Notes: generated from the letters alone by a model not told the origin. A stretch of 64,000 nucleotides of DNA from Acanthochlamys bracteata (GCA_019914995.1 CM034135.1:4156501-4220500); one strand, 5' to 3'. Numbered from the stretch's first letter, positions 23,010-36,683 are shown. Program-made: numbers and translations.

Positions 23010-24940
23010 CATATAAAAACACTATATTTCTCTATCATATATATATATATATTCACAATTTATGTAAATTCAGGAGTTGAAAATGTGTACAAACACATTT
23101 TTTAAGTGTTTTTTCATTTTTTGAAGATGAGCATTACATTTTAGGGCACATATATTAGTCAAAGTAAGGCCATACCGTCATATATCACAAAAGCTTTCCT
23201 ACAGGAATGGAGTTTATCACATAAATATGCGTAAGTGAAAACAAGGACAATACATCTAGTTGGAAGACATATATACTGAAAGATATTAGATAATGTTTGT
23301 TGGTTTTATTATTATTATGAGATATTCCGTTATAATAGTTTGGTCCCTTGTGTATTATATCGTTCAATTCCGGCCCATATATAGAACTTCTTTTATCCGA
23401 ATCTTGGAATAAGTTAGCTTTTATATTAGCTTCAATTTATTGCATCATGGATGACATAGAAACACAAGCACTAGAAGATATATCTTTTCGCTTACACGAA
23501 AAATCCAAATAGGTACTATAATGTAATAAACATAAAGATTTATCTATATTTTGGTGTTATATATACTAAAGTTTTCATTTCATCGATGTTTTAAGCTGTA
23601 AAGGCAAGACATCTAATTGGCTAAAAAAACTATTGCATGCACAATCCTTTGTATGTGAACACAAGAAAAGTATAATTATCACGAAGTTTTAGTTAATTAA
23701 TTTCTTGTCATCTCCTTGACCTAATTATATTATACCAATATAATTCAACAACCTATACTGTTGTCTTCCACAAATTTAGGGTAACTTCAACTTCTAAATT
23801 AATGTCATCTCATCGACATCAATTGACTTTCATACATTTGATATATTGAAGGCTAAAATATGTTTAGGGTTTGCTACTATGCATAATCCATGATTTAATG
23901 ACCCTAATATTTTTAGATTAAGAGTAAATAAGAGTAGAAAAAGAGTAAGACAATTGATTAGTTTCTTTTACTTTTATTTGACAACTTTTTATAAGAGTAA
24001 TGAAAAATAAAATTTATTTTTTTTGTTTTTAAATGACTAGTAATTAGTTACACCCTATATTAGGATGTAACCGAAAAGAAAGAGTAATTTACAATTGTGA
24101 AATACTTTTTATCACCAATAAGTTTAAAATATTACGGCATATATAGTCCGAATTATTTTTATGCCTATATAAATAGCTTTTGTTTAGTTTTAATTTCTAT
24201 CCAACTAACCAACTAAATTTAATTATTAGTAATGTTTTAATTATTAGCTTTTTATACTATGAATATAAAGTTTACAAAATTTTCAAGACCTACATTTTGA
24301 AACTTTTTATAAAAATTATTTTATTTACTTTTCTAACCAAACAAGAATAACACTTTTATCTCCATTACTCTTATTAATAAAATTAAAATAAATTATTACT
24401 ATTACTGTATATTAATATTTTTTTAATTAGTTTTATTCTTACTAACTCTTATTTATAATTCTCGTACTAAAAAAGTGCTAAGTTTAGGCTTTTGCAATAT
24501 GCATAACCCACCATCTAAAAAGAAGGTGTTTATATTGACTTTTAGTATTTCCAGCTCAAGAGTGATTCCTTTATCCAAGATAACGACGAACAAGTTACTC
24601 CAATATTACAATTATTGTTCTTATTAGAAAGCTTGCATAAAATTAATGAAGCTAAGAAACACTTTGTAATATGAATCTTTTTTTTTTTTGTTCTGTTGCA
24701 TGCATGGTGGAATCTCTTGTATAAGCACTTGAGATTACATAGCATCTCTTTGTACACATATCTGAAATTTACCAATCCAATTGCAAATTAAGGTTTTCTC
24801 CTTTTGGTTTTTGGACTCATGGATTGGTTTGGAAGGTATATTTCGATTGGCGGGTGATTGCGACGTTTAAATATTTTCTTTCCACTTCTACCCCTTTCAT
24901 CGACGATGAATGACCTCATGCGATATGTATCGCTACGCTA
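23010..24940. other. Intergenic, upstream of the NAP-type NAC gene
   Basis: AT-rich spacer. Around 23915-24480 are A/T-dominated segments that may be decayed MITEs. No coding region is recognised; the promoter-proximal 300 bp before 25074 is less AT-rich. Confidence 0.4.
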
Positions 24941-24947
24941 CAACATC

Positions 24948-24957
24948 CATATAATGA
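24948..24957 (+). promoter_or_regulatory. Possible TATA box of the NAP-type NAC gene
   Basis: CATATAATGA lies about 120 bases upstream of the ATG and is followed by a pyrimidine-rich leader (CTCCTCCCTCCCTC), a common arrangement at plant start sites. Confidence 0.35.
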
Positions 24958-25073
24958 ACCGTTCCGTCTCCTCCCTCCCTCTTCCAAAAACTCTTTGATA
25001 TTTCTTCATACACAAGAGTACCTCTGATAGAAGAAAGAAAACATCTGCAGAAGTTAAGTCACATAAGTTTAAT

Positions 25074-26813
25074 ATGTCAAGACCGTCCCTTCCACCAGGG
25101 TTCAGGTTTCACCCGACAGACGAGGAGTTGGTCATTCACTATCTCCGTAACCGAGCATCTTCAAGGCCGTGCCCTGTTTCAATCATCGCCGAGATTGATA
25201 TCTATAAGTTCGACCCATGGGATCTCCCTAGTAAGTTTAGCTCCTACTCTTGACTCTTCTCGTTGTCCTAACTTCAAGATGAAAATCCAATAATAATATG
25301 ATCTCGTTGCTCTGTATGTCTGTCTATGCGTAGCAAAAGCTATGTTTGGAGATAGGGAGTGGTACTTCTTCAGCCCTAGGGACCGAAAGTATCCGAACGG
25401 AGTCAGACCAAATCGAGCAGCAGCGTCAGGGTATTGGAAGGCAACGGGGACCGATAAGCCGATAGTTTCCAGTGGTGTGAACGTCGGCGTTAAGAAAGCA
25501 CTTGTATTCTACAAGGGGAAACCACCAAAGGGGCAGAAGACAAATTGGATCATGCACGAGTACAGACTTACTGAGAACAAGAATAGCAATTGCAAGAAGC
25601 TCTTGATGACTACTATGAGGTTCAAAGATTTCCCTATGAGGGTACGCTTCCTAGCTACTTAACTAATCATTTTGATAAATTTTGAAGTTCAATTATTTCT
25701 CTGACTTAATTCATTTAAAAACTAGCGACCGATCACAAAGTATAATTACGTCTTAATTGCTTGCGTTCACTTTTTTGTTTCATAAGCGAAAAATTGATAA
25801 ATACACTATACAAATTTATCGACTATCTTAATAGACGGTAATTTACGGACTGCAGTGATGGTCGATTATATACTGTTATTTACCGACTGATTTCTATTAT
25901 TAGTTGGCAAATTTTTTACCGATCGGTCGTTGATGATAGAATGCCGACGGAATTTTTTTTTCGTTAATTACTGACTGCTTTTATGTCATTACCGACTGTT
26001 TGTTTCGGTCTATGTTGGTCTTATTTGTAGTAGTGATATATGTATCTAGCAAATCTGGAAATGTTAGATTGAGTATGCTGCGCGCAAATGCTACTGCATG
26101 CTAATTAAAATAACTCCCTTGTTTTACCATTTTAGAAATTATAACTTTTGCTTGATGACATACTTTTCGTAATGACTAACAATAGTATGATATCTGTTTG
26201 TCTGGGCATGCAGTTGGATGATTGGGTACTTTGCAGAATCTACAAGAAGAGCAATCACTCTCATTCTTCATCTACAGTTTCATCATTAATGTCTGATAAT
26301 CACCAAGAGCATCTACAAGAAGACTATTCTAATGCAGCAGTGCTAGATTATCATCACCAGCAACTGATGAGGCCAAACAAATATTGCTCTTCTTCTAAAT
26401 CACTTGACGACACCGACTTCTCAGTAATGTCTTATCTGCTTGATAATCCGTCGAACTTCCTGATCAATCCAGATTATCTTGGAAACGGTTTGCTTGCTAA
26501 TGTTCATACAAGCTTCAGTAATCAACCACACACTAACAGCGGCAGTAGCAGCAGCAGCGAGAACAACAACAATATTGTGAGTTACTGCACCAACTACTTA
26601 GTTGAGTTGCAGCAGCAGCAGCAGCAAGTCTCTCATTCAGTGCCAGAATTACTTTCATTCTCCGTAGCAGAGAAAAGCCATCAGCAGCAACAGCATTATA
26701 ACTTGACAAACCAAAGCGGAATATCTGATAGTTATGTATCTCAGTATAAGAGCAACAACAATCTGCAGCTGCAGCCTTTGCTGACGGTGAATAATATTTA
26801 CCAGAAACATTAA
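25074..26813 (+). CDS. NAC transcription factor, NAP type (three exons)
   Basis: The exons are 25074-25230, 25334-25641 and 26214-26813. All introns are GT-AG with matching phases, and the product is 354 aa. The NAC domain covers about residues 6-170: [98 protein letters not shown], then [13 protein letters not shown] at the start of exon 3. The PCPVSII and YKFDPW signatures and the [10 protein letters not shown] loop point to the NAP clade. Members of that clade are nuclear regulators of leaf senescence, ABA response and embryo or fruit development; function here is inferred. The C-terminus is Ser-, Asn- and Gln-rich, with a run of seven Gln and a run of four Asn, typical of an activation region. 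Intron 2 (572 nt) carries a small CACTA-like element. The linker [17 protein letters not shown] before subdomain E is longer than usual. Confidence 0.93.
25804..26035. mobile_element. Non-autonomous CACTA-like element in NAC intron 2
   Basis: It begins CACTATACAAAT and ends ATTTGTAGTAGTG, so the ends are imperfect inverted repeats of the CACTA type. It is flanked by the 3-bp direct repeat ATA (25801-25803, 26036-26038), the size CACTA elements create. Internal sub-terminal repeats of an ACCGACTG / GACCGA motif (TTACCGACTG, ATTACCGACTG, TTTTACCGATCGG) occur on both sides. It is 232 bp and non-coding. Confidence 0.72.
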
Positions 26814-26829
26814 TGTTTGAAAGAAGCAT

Positions 26830-29800
26830 AATGTTAATTCATCAGTAGTGCATGCGCTATTGCTATATATTAATGAATAGAAAAGATTGATTAAATTGTA
26901 GTACAGAAATTAAGGGAATAAAAACGATAGCTGTACGTCTATTGAAATTGATTATATATATATTTCTTAGCATGCACTATACATGTTATTTTTATCTTTT
27001 AGAATTGAAGTGAAGAATTTGTTGATTTGTCCTACGGTTGCTTCTTTGACAAGCAACATGACTTTTTATGTGTTCGAGCCCTCTCATTTTTGCTAGCTTT
27101 TAGAGTTAAGTTTTGTGAGCGTTTCAAATGTTCGTAACTGAGTTTCGTAAAAGTAAAAAGTAGAAAGTAGAGTTTTTTGAAAAATAAAGTGAAAATAGAG
27201 TTCAGTATTTATGTTTCAATAGGTTTTGGAAGTATGTTAAAAATTAAAAAATATAATTATATTGAAAAGTGTATAAATAAAAAAATTGGAACTAGAGTTT
27301 CGCATATGAAAATGAAATTTTGAGTTCTTTGTATAATTGAAACACATGAATTGTTCGGAATTCAAAATCTGACAGAAGAAAGTGGAGTTACGGACATTTG
27401 AAATATGCTCTTTATTCAATACCCATGTAAAGAGATATTTTGCATAGCTTAATACAATACCTTTTATTCCAATATTCAAAGCTATCATACTTTTAAATAA
27501 ATTTTATGCAGTTCTTTATAAAAACTTTTTAAAATTAAACAAACAAGATAAATAATATATTGTACAATATTTATATTTATATTTTTATTAATTTTTTAAA
27601 AATAAAAAATTATATTTATTTTTAAAATTTTTTTTATTTTAAAAAATATTTTATTATAAGTACTTCTAAACGTCTTGTTACAGAATCAACCATTATATAT
27701 ATTGGAATAACATATTCAGATACAATGTATACCTACCGTATTCTCCAACTTGTTTTTATACCGATCGTATCCACAACTAATTTCCAGACCATACAATACG
27801 TCCATACTGCAGGAAGATATGGATAATGTAGATTCTTTTCTTCATCGATTTTGTTGATAGAATTATTTTTGTATTTGTCTTTCAATCTTTCTATCCATGT
27901 AGTTAGTTCGAATCCATGTTAAGTGACAGGTTGCTGCAGTAACTCATCAAATCTATTTAGGAGTTCAAGGAATATATGTTTGCAATCATCTTATCAACAA
28001 CACAGCAACAACAATTAATAACAAATTCAATTTATATTTAAAAATACTTATAAAATATTTTTTTTTTAAAAATTATTTTAAATTATTAAAAATAAGTTTT
28101 ATTTTTTACCTACAAAAAGTAATAATACAGTCTCATAATATAAAATTTATAAATAAATTTTACAAAATATTATAAAAAATTTAGTAAAAAATATAAAATA
28201 AAATATATTAAAATTTTTTTGAAATGCAACACGAAACACACCCTCATAACTCTCTTCTAATTTAAATGTATGCATACAGAATTTGAAAAAGAAAAAAACA
28301 AAAAGTTACAAATATACTGTGATTGTTAATTGTAATGTATTAGAAACTAGAAGTAACTAGCTTAGTACTTGATGGTAGTGAATAAAAAAGTATAAAGCTA
28401 GCTTTGCATCATCAAATTGTGACGAAAGGATAATTGAAAATGGACTCCGATTGAAGTTTTTGATGATAAAATCTTAAAGTTTGATATATTATTCAAGTCC
28501 TTCATTAGTTGACGTCATCACCAACTCCATCCCCACGAATGGCAATCAAATTCAAAGACATTTTCGAAAGCAGTTGTGCATACCGCGGCTTGCGTCATTA
28601 ACTTAATCATTATAAAAATCAATTATAATATTAGCATCTGTAAGATTAGCTAGCTAAAGGTTAGATTAGTCAGCTAAGTAATTCAGTTTTTCAGATCGAT
28701 TTAGATCATCAAAAGATGAAATTTACCTTATCGTCTAGTTAATTAATTAATTTATTTATTAGATCAGTCATACTCATTAGCCACCACTTGCAATCGCAAG
28801 CAGGACGCGCGTGTGATCTTAATTGTATGAACTGTACAGATATGTTACTTAACTAGATTTAAGTATTATTTTTTGAATATTTATCATTTCAAATAAATAT
28901 TTATATTTTAAATAAAAATTTTATAAAATTTTAACATTTTTTAAAATTTGAAAATATAATATATCAAGTCAAAATTTATTATTTATATAATTTTAATAAA
29001 GTGGTAAAATATAGATCGAACTGTGATCTAATTGAGCTGAAATTTTATAATTTATTTTTAATTCATATTTTTTTATATCGAATTATGAAAATTGAATTTG
29101 ATAATCTCACCCGTCAAAAATGATCGGCAAGTGTCTGTGAGTGCATATATATAATACTTTTTATTTCAAAATTTTTTATTTTATAGCATTTTAGGATGGC
29201 TCCTAAAGTCAGAAAATTTGGTTTTCAGGCTGTTGCTAACTTCGTGAGAGTTAAAGTAAAGATAAGGTAGATTTTTAAGAACACTACATTAATTAGCTAT
29301 AAGATATCGTCGATCCCCACATATATTGCTGAGATAATTAGTCGAGAAAACCTTAGCAGCTAAATCGAAAGTATCTTGAATCAGATTCTGAGTGTTCTAC
29401 AGTTCTATTTCATAGCTGCTTTCTATGTAGCAAAAAAACAAACTATACATGTTATTAACACGTTTCTTCACATACATCTCTATGCAACGAATGGATAACA
29501 CTCACGTAGGAACATGTAAATAGTTACTATAATCTAAATTTCGTCATAGTGCATTACAGATACAAATTCAATATACAGTGCATGGAAATGAAGTATGAAA
29601 CTTTTGCTGGATAGTTGAAACTTTTCTCGTTTCTCCAATCGTCGAGCGAAAACTATCAGTTGATGTTACAATTATTATGAATATATAGAAGAAGCTGTTG
29701 GAACATGCATGCATCAAGATGGTGGCTATGAAACTTATAAAAAGACAAGCTACTACTTATTTTAATTAATCATCGTAGAAATAAAACAGTTCGAAAGAAC

Positions 29801-30800
29801 GATGGAGACATCCATATATATATGATCAACTAGCTCACCTGGCTTGGTAAAGCCTAATAAACATATAAAATATACACATTAGTCTAGAAATTCTAAGTAA
29901 CAGGAGGACGAAGCATGTACTTGCGCAAAGATTGAGGTTCTTTTATTGACTAGAGAGAGATGGACATGACCCAAGGTCATGATCAGTCACTTTTTGATGG
30001 CAAAGTATAACTATCTTTTTGTTTGTTTTTTTAAAGAAAGGTGATAAAGTATAACTCAAATATACTATAAATATGGATCAAATCCATTTGTAAACTGTAG
30101 ATACAGCTTCGTTGACAGTTTTCGCCTTGCCATTGAATTAAAGATCACTTTAGAAAAAACATTGCATAGTTCGTGAAATGAAAGATTAATGGATAGTAAA
30201 ATGAAAAGCAATTTTTCTAAAAAACAAATGAAAAAGATAAGGGCCGGATTGGGCTGACGCGGCCCTCTTACACATAAATCTAATCTAATCTACTGGAGGC
30301 CCATCCGCAGTAGTATTTACAATGTTCCATCTTGCCCAAATACGGGCTTGTATTACAGCCCGTCACTCAATCTAGCCTCAAACTACGGCCTTCAAATAAG
30401 CCTTCTCGATCTCGGCTATTTTTAGTGTTCACCACAACACGTGCAAACACGCTAATCTCTTCTGTTAACGCAACGCGTAAATTCCAAGCTAATTAAGACC
30501 GAATCACCGACACCTTGTTACATCTTTTCTTTTCCTACGTCCCATCTAATACCCACCCCACGTTTCTCTTGAAAATGAAATAACGTCCCCCGACACAGAA
30601 AAGGTCTGCAGAGTTACAGAAAGATCGCAGCAAGACTTGGGCGCCATTACATCGCCTCCACTCCGTCTCGCGATGCCCCACCACTCACTCGTCTGCATTC
30701 TCCATTAATTTTCTAGCAATCAATCTTCGTTCTCAGTCTCTACAACAACAACAACAACAACAGTAGATCGATCGATCAATCAACAGCAAAGAAGAATTGT
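26830..30800. other. Intergenic between the NAP-type NAC and the lectin gene
   Basis: No gene was recognised. AT-rich dispersed-repeat-like stretches lie near 27110-27420, 27500-27660 and 28030-28260. A half copy of foldback family F lies near 28930-29160 (GATCTAATTGAGCTGAAATT, then CCCGTCAAAAATGATCGG). The last 300 bases before 30813 are GC-richer and end in a CT-rich and CAACAA-rich leader of the lectin gene. Confidence 0.4.
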
Positions 30801-30812
30801 TGAAGTGCAGCA

Positions 30813-33288
30813 ATGGATCTCGGTCACCACCATCACCGACGCAACAACGAAGACGATGAAGACAACTACGGTGGTCGTCGACGCAACGATGATTACCCAG
30901 AAGAACCACGATCTGAGCTAAATCGTCCTCCGGCATACGGCAGGAACGAGTTTTCTGAGGGTTTTCAGAAAGAATCCAGACCAGATTTCTATCGCCGTCC
31001 TCCGGAATTTGAACGCAATGAGTTCTTTGAAGAATCAAACCAGGATTTCAACCGCCCGCCTCAGCACGGCCGTAACGAGTTCTCTGAAGGGTTTAATGAT
31101 GAACCAAGGCAGGAGTTTAACCGACCTGCGGGGTACGGTGGGAATAAGTTTTCTGAAGGGTATTCAGATGAACCGAGGCCTGATTTTGATAGCCGTCCAC
31201 CAGCTTACGGTGGAAGCGAATTTTCGGAAGGGTTTTCGGATGGATCGAGGCCGGTTTATGGATCGGTGCAGCACATTAGCCATGAAGTAGATCAGGGATT
31301 CGATCAGCCAGGGAGACATGAGTACGGTACGAGTGAAGGAAGGTTCGGTGATGATTACCAGAGGCAGCAGGGACATGGTGGGAGAGAGAGGGTGCAGACT
31401 TTGAGGGTCTTCACTAAGGCAGAGGAGAACTACTCACTTACTGTCAGAGATGGGAATGTGATCCTCGCACGTTCTGATCCCAATGATGAGTACCAGGTGT
31501 TTGATCTGACTACTATATCGTGGCTTTTCAAATGAGAATTTCATTTTTCTTGCATTTATTTGTATTGAGTTGCTTGTGTGGCATGCTAAAATGATTTTGT
31601 TTTTCTTGATTTTGCTTTGTAGTAAGGTGTCTGCTACTAGTTTTGAAGTAGAAGTATGTAGTGCTACATATAGCATATGCTTTCTTTTAATTTATATGTT
31701 TACGTACCCAAGTTTTTGTTGGGTGTATATTTGGTTAGTTTCTTGGTTATCTCTGTAATATAAGTATGTTTGGTGCTGATCAATTTCTTTTATGCTGAAT
31801 GAAGCACTGGATCAAAGATCTGAAATTCAGCACAAGAGTCAAGGATGAGGAAGGGTTTCCAAGTTTCGCTCTAGTGAACAAAGCAACTGGTGAGGCTATC
31901 AAGCACTCAATTGGGGCAACTCATCCAGTAAGCTTCTTTCCTTCAGTATGCTTAAATTAACTTATGATAACAGTTCAAATTATATAATTTGCTGTCTTAC
32001 TTATTGTCAAGAACGAAGATTAGGGGTATAGCTCATCAATCTGCCTGTAAGATATTTAACCTGAAGTTGGTTAGTCTACTTTTTCTTTTACTTCACCATG
32101 AAGAGGAAAAATCCATGGCTAAACAAATACATTTGCTTTTTCAACGACATTAGTGGCAAGATTTGTTCATTCATTCAATTCCTCATCTAAGTCGCTGTAG
32201 TGTTGGTGACGTTTCTGTCCTAGCATCGTGATTGTATGTACTTCTTGTCCCTGTCAGTTTGTAATGTGTATAAGTTCTCTTCATGGGTTTACGAAAATGG
32301 TTATGAACTTTTTATATGACTAATTTCTTTCGACGGTGTGCTTATTGAACTTTTGATATGACTGGGAGTGGATTAAGATTTAGAAATTGTTTTCTTACTA
32401 CAACAGTGCATTAAAGTTTGTAAACTTGCATTGGCTCACCGCTAATTAAAGTTCTTAGATACATATGGTACATTGACACATTCAGTTTTGATTATTTGGA
32501 AGATAATTAAATCACAGCATTTTTTTTCGGTTTTTTGGAAAGAGATAATTAAGTCATATCTGTGGGAATGCTGTGCAGGTTCGGCTTGTTCCATATAACC
32601 CTGATTACCTTGATGAATCTATCTTGTGGACGGAGAGCAGGGACTTGGGTGATGGCTTCAGATGCATAAGGATGGTAAACAACATTGGCCTGAACTTCGA
32701 TGCTTTTCATGGAGATGAGGATCATGGTGGAGTCCGTGACGGCACAACTGTCGTGCTGTGGGAATGGCTGAAAGGGAACAACCAAAGGTGGAGGATAGTT
32801 CCTCACTGTAAGTTCTTGAAGAACCCACTACTAGCAAGTAGCAATCTAACTGAGAAATTTTACCATGTCAATTTGTGTCATATCAGCGCTACTAACGGGA
32901 TAGAAACTAATGGAAGAGGTAAGAAATTTGAAATAACCTCCATGAAACAGCATATCTCATGATAATATAACTTATTTAGTTTGGATCTAGTATAGGCCAA
33001 ATTCGTCTATTTTTTACACTTCAAGAATTTGACTAAGGTGTTTTTAGAAATTTAAGAGGAATGCTCTTTAAGACTATGGTCAGAATGGTTATTCTTTTTA
33101 GGTGCAGAAGCTAGTCCCAAATTAATTCTATCATAAAATTGGTCTTCTCACATCTATGGTGTCAAATGCTACTATTTCTGTTAGGAGGTTTATCCACATA
33201 CATAAATTAGTATAACAATTTTGAATGGGGTTTCACTTGGGAATCATATAGAAACATCTTTCTCAGACTATATATTGTTGGTGCAGAA
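30813..33288 (+). CDS. EULS3-like lectin (ricin-B-like fold, Euonymus lectin domain) with long repetitive N-terminus
   Basis: The exons are 30813-31496, 31805-31927, 32579-32807 and a final exon from 33287. The exon 3/4 junction (T|AA) makes the stop, giving 345 aa. An N-terminal disordered region (about 1-195) starts MDLGHHHHRRN and holds five to six degenerate repeats of about 23 residues built on RPPAYGRNEFSEGF. The EUL domain follows at about 200-345 (VQTLRVFTKAEENYSLTVRD, FPSFALVNKATGEAIKHSIG, VRLVPYNPDYLDESILWTES, GFRCIRMVNNIGLNFDAFHG, VLWEWLKGNNQRWRIVPH). EUL proteins are nucleocytoplasmic carbohydrate-binding lectins tied to ABA and osmotic-stress responses in Arabidopsis and rice; that role is by homology. 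Introns are GT-AG. If intron 3 is retained, a frame continues to 32962 and adds about 50 unrelated residues. Exon 4 is the least certain part. Confidence 0.88.
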
Positions 33289-33289
33289 T

Positions 33290-36200
33290 GTAAATCATGA
33301 AGTGCAAATCTCCATCAAGTAATAACTTGGCGTGGATGTTCATAATCTAGCTGCGGCTTGGTCTGCACAATGTAAACTGAAGAATATTCCAGTCAGTGTG
33401 ACCATTACCAACATCTTTGTGAGTTATGTTGTATTCTGTTATAAGGTGGTTTTAGTTATATTGTTTGTCACCTGGTGTATATGCCGCTCTATGAACTTTG
33501 TCCCTGTGTTGACTTCACTGCTATGTGGTTTCCTTTTTGTTCATGTTCTGTTTGGGGATTCTGTCTTTTGAGTCTCTGTGTTATGTTTTCCATTCATCTT
33601 GGCTTACGATTATATCTTTTTAGAGATCTTGTTTTACTGAAACAATACAAATATTTTCTATGCTCCGAATTCCAAGGTTGCATCATGAGTTAGATGCCTG
33701 GCTGTCTTTAGGATTGGCATGAGTATAAGTTGGTGGTGCTGAAATGAGTTACAAAGTTGGATTCCAGGATGAACTTATTTGAGCGGTACGAAAATAGGGA
33801 AAACCATTCATTTTATTGCATGATATGATAAGTTAGCTTAATAACCAAGTTTAGAGTATGTGGCTGACAATGTGCATCTTTGTGACTTATGAGATGCTTG
33901 AGAGTGCTTATAATAAAAAGTTTTTCTAAAGAATATTTCTAAAATTTATAAAATATGAGTTTGATTTTTTACTAAAAATAAATAAAATTATGCATATACA
34001 AATTATATGATATAGTTATATTTAAAATTTTTTAAAAATATTTGTAAAATATTATAGAGGATTTACAAAACAAAAAATGAAAATTTTTTATGAACACAAA
34101 ACAGTGCCATACTACTGCATAATATTTCCTTAGTACCTTAAAAAGCTTTGTTTCTACAGGATATTCTCAAGATCGTATTAGTCTAAATGGACAACTGATG
34201 GATGGTGAGGTAGTGCCAAGTGTCATGTGCTAACATAGAGGCTAAGCATCTGTTTTTCAGGAAAGAAAGCCTATATGCAAAATAAGTATCAAGCCGTAAA
34301 ACTCCCCGATTTTCTAACTGAAGCGTAATTCTTCAATGCTAAGGTCATCTGCGTAGCTTGAGATGACATTCTATACCAAAACTAATAAGTTCGAGACTAA
34401 TGAGCTATTAGCTTTGTTCCGGTGTCATCTGTTTGAGGCAATTTCTTTTCCCTTAAGCATATGCAGAACAGCTGCACTGTACGATTTCCGCAACTTAAGA
34501 GCTTCCAGGAAATTACTCACTCTAGCAACTGGAGACTTGGCAAGAACGGAACGTCTTAACAGGTTGTTATAATGCTGTCTTATGACGAGATGCTGAGCTG
34601 CTGTTTTGAAGTAACAAAAATCTCATTAGTTTGATTGATTCCGGATTAACTTAGATGTGACATGATTATGCTTATATCGGATTATTATTGCAAAATTTCC
34701 GTCAAGTCTGGACTTAACACTGAAGTAAATTACCGTACAATCATGGTAGACTTTCTTCCTTGATTTAGGAATTCCGCAAAGGATGTTGTAGTAATCTCAA
34801 CGATTGGCAGAAACTATTAAAAATTCTGGTGACAGCTTTGGATCCTTCCTGGTAGACAAATTTCAAACTTCACACAGAAATCGATATTCATTCTTCTGAA
34901 GCCTGAGATACAGGTCTGGATAGTCATAATAATAGAAGTATAGAAGAGAGTGTTAGATGGAGATAGATTCGATAGTGTAGGTGTTGAACTTTGTAGAGCA
35001 ATGGAGAGAAGGAAGGAAGGAAGAAGGTAGGCAAACTCCCGTCATGTCTACGCAGGTTGCTTGTATAGCCACAGCCTTCAAGTTTGGGTTAGTAACTGCT
35101 TAGTATGCAAGGCATATTGCTACAGCTAGGCGTAGCTGGCACTACGAAGCCAGGACTACGATCCTTCTAGTGCTTATGAAGATATTAAGATTCCGTCCGA
35201 CCTTCATGCTCAAGGACTTATGCTTCTACCTGTCTGGACTTTGGCTGGACTAGAAAAAATAAATTGCCTACACTTGATTGCGAGAACGTGGCTTGTATAT
35301 TCCCTTAATGCCATCAGCACTGTACCGTCAGATATTATTGAGTAATACTTGCAGGTGTGGTAGAGGCTGATCGAACTAGAATGAAAAACTTAAGGGCACG
35401 CTACTATGACTCTTGTTTTCTGAAATAATTAGATCGCTCAGATCCATAATCTACTCACGAACGATCGACTTAGTTGTGTAAACTTAGTTGATATGAGTTC
35501 TATAGTTCATACATGGATGTCTCAGGCCAAATTCATATGACAATGTTGGCAGTTGAGCAGTTAAAATGTATTCGTTTTTAACATGCGCAATAAACAATGA
35601 CATACTCATTGGATGGATCGGCTCTCGTGCTGCTCACAGTTTAGCAAACAGGCGCACTAGTTGCTGAGACACTCGCAAAGAACTATTAGAACTCGATTCA
35701 ATTGGATTTTCGTTTGAGGAGTTTCACAATTTTCCTCTATTCTAGTTTTCAGAGTTCCACAAGCATGCACTGGTTACCACTGTAGAATTAGTCTAGGAAT
35801 TTGGAAGGCATATGTTTACCATGTAATCAGTGGATGAGCAGTACATTTGGAGTCAAAGATCTTATGATCCACCGTATAGATAACGAATTAAAAAGCTGCT
35901 ACTTGTACAGATTGTAATCTTATTAACTATGAAAAGAACTATCTGTTTAGTCATTTTTAAAATGATTAGGAACATTCCCTTTGTAATCATCTTCATTAAT
36001 TTTCTGTTTGGCTTGCATAAAACTATACATAAAAGCACATTAACTAAGTTACGACAAACTACTTGGCAATGAAAGATTTTTAGAACCTCACCAATTAATC
36101 AGTAGCGATTATGAGAAGCTGGGTCTGAGTCCGTGCGTCTATCAACTATACATATACTATATTTAGAAGTTCAGAAATTCCTAGTTTTTTGGGCAAGTTG

Positions 36201-36430
36201 ATGAAAACTGACCTTGCTTTAAGGCTTGAACATGTCTCCTTGTGGGTAGCTTGTTGTTGGTTAGAGCGCGCAAGAGTTACCTGTTGCTTATGTCAAATTT
36301 CGATCGTGGGAAATACAACCTAGGAATGTTTTTGAAACACACTTTCGCAATAACGAATTTTTTCGTTATGATCTTGCTGGTCACAGAAGAAAACTGAAAA
36401 GTTTTCTATTTCTAGTTATTTCCTTACAGG
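33290..36430. other. Downstream of the lectin gene; no gene recognised
   Basis: The first few hundred bases are probably the lectin 3' UTR. A diverged AT-rich repeat copy is at about 33895-34110 (TTGAGAGTGCTTATAATAAA). Short open frames at 33332-33571 and 34363-34572 have no domain resemblance and no splice context. The rest is unstructured. Confidence 0.35.
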
Positions 36431-36439
36431 ATTTCTATC

Positions 36440-36683
36440 AGCAAAATTATCTTATAATGAATTTAGTCGAGATTTTAAAAACTCTGTAATGAAGCTACGT
36501 TTCGTTTTACTGACTGGATGTAGTTCTAGCTAGTAATTTATTCGGATTACTGATTGGTTTATATTTCAGTCAATAATTTTAGTAATTTTGTCGACTACGT
36601 TCAGTGAGCACTTGCCGTAGTTTTTGACTAAATTTTTTATAGTTGGTAATGCCAGTCAATAATGACCGATCTTGTAATAGCGT
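36440..36683. mobile_element. Possible degraded CACTA-like MITE
   Basis: Contains repeated ACTGACTGG / TACTGATTGG / CAGTCAATAA words and ends CTTGTAATAGCGTG, similar to the element in the NAC intron (TTGTAGTAGTG). The left end was not identified with confidence. Confidence 0.3.

Noticed and set aside
26533-26829. Open frame antisense to the third exon of the NAP-type NAC gene
   Set aside because: Its Ala/Cys runs are the reverse translation of the CAG/AGC repeats on the coding strand.
36240-36300. TTGGTTAGAGCGC, resembling a tRNA D-arm
   Set aside because: No acceptor stem, anticodon loop or T-arm (GGTTCGA) at the right distances; likely chance.
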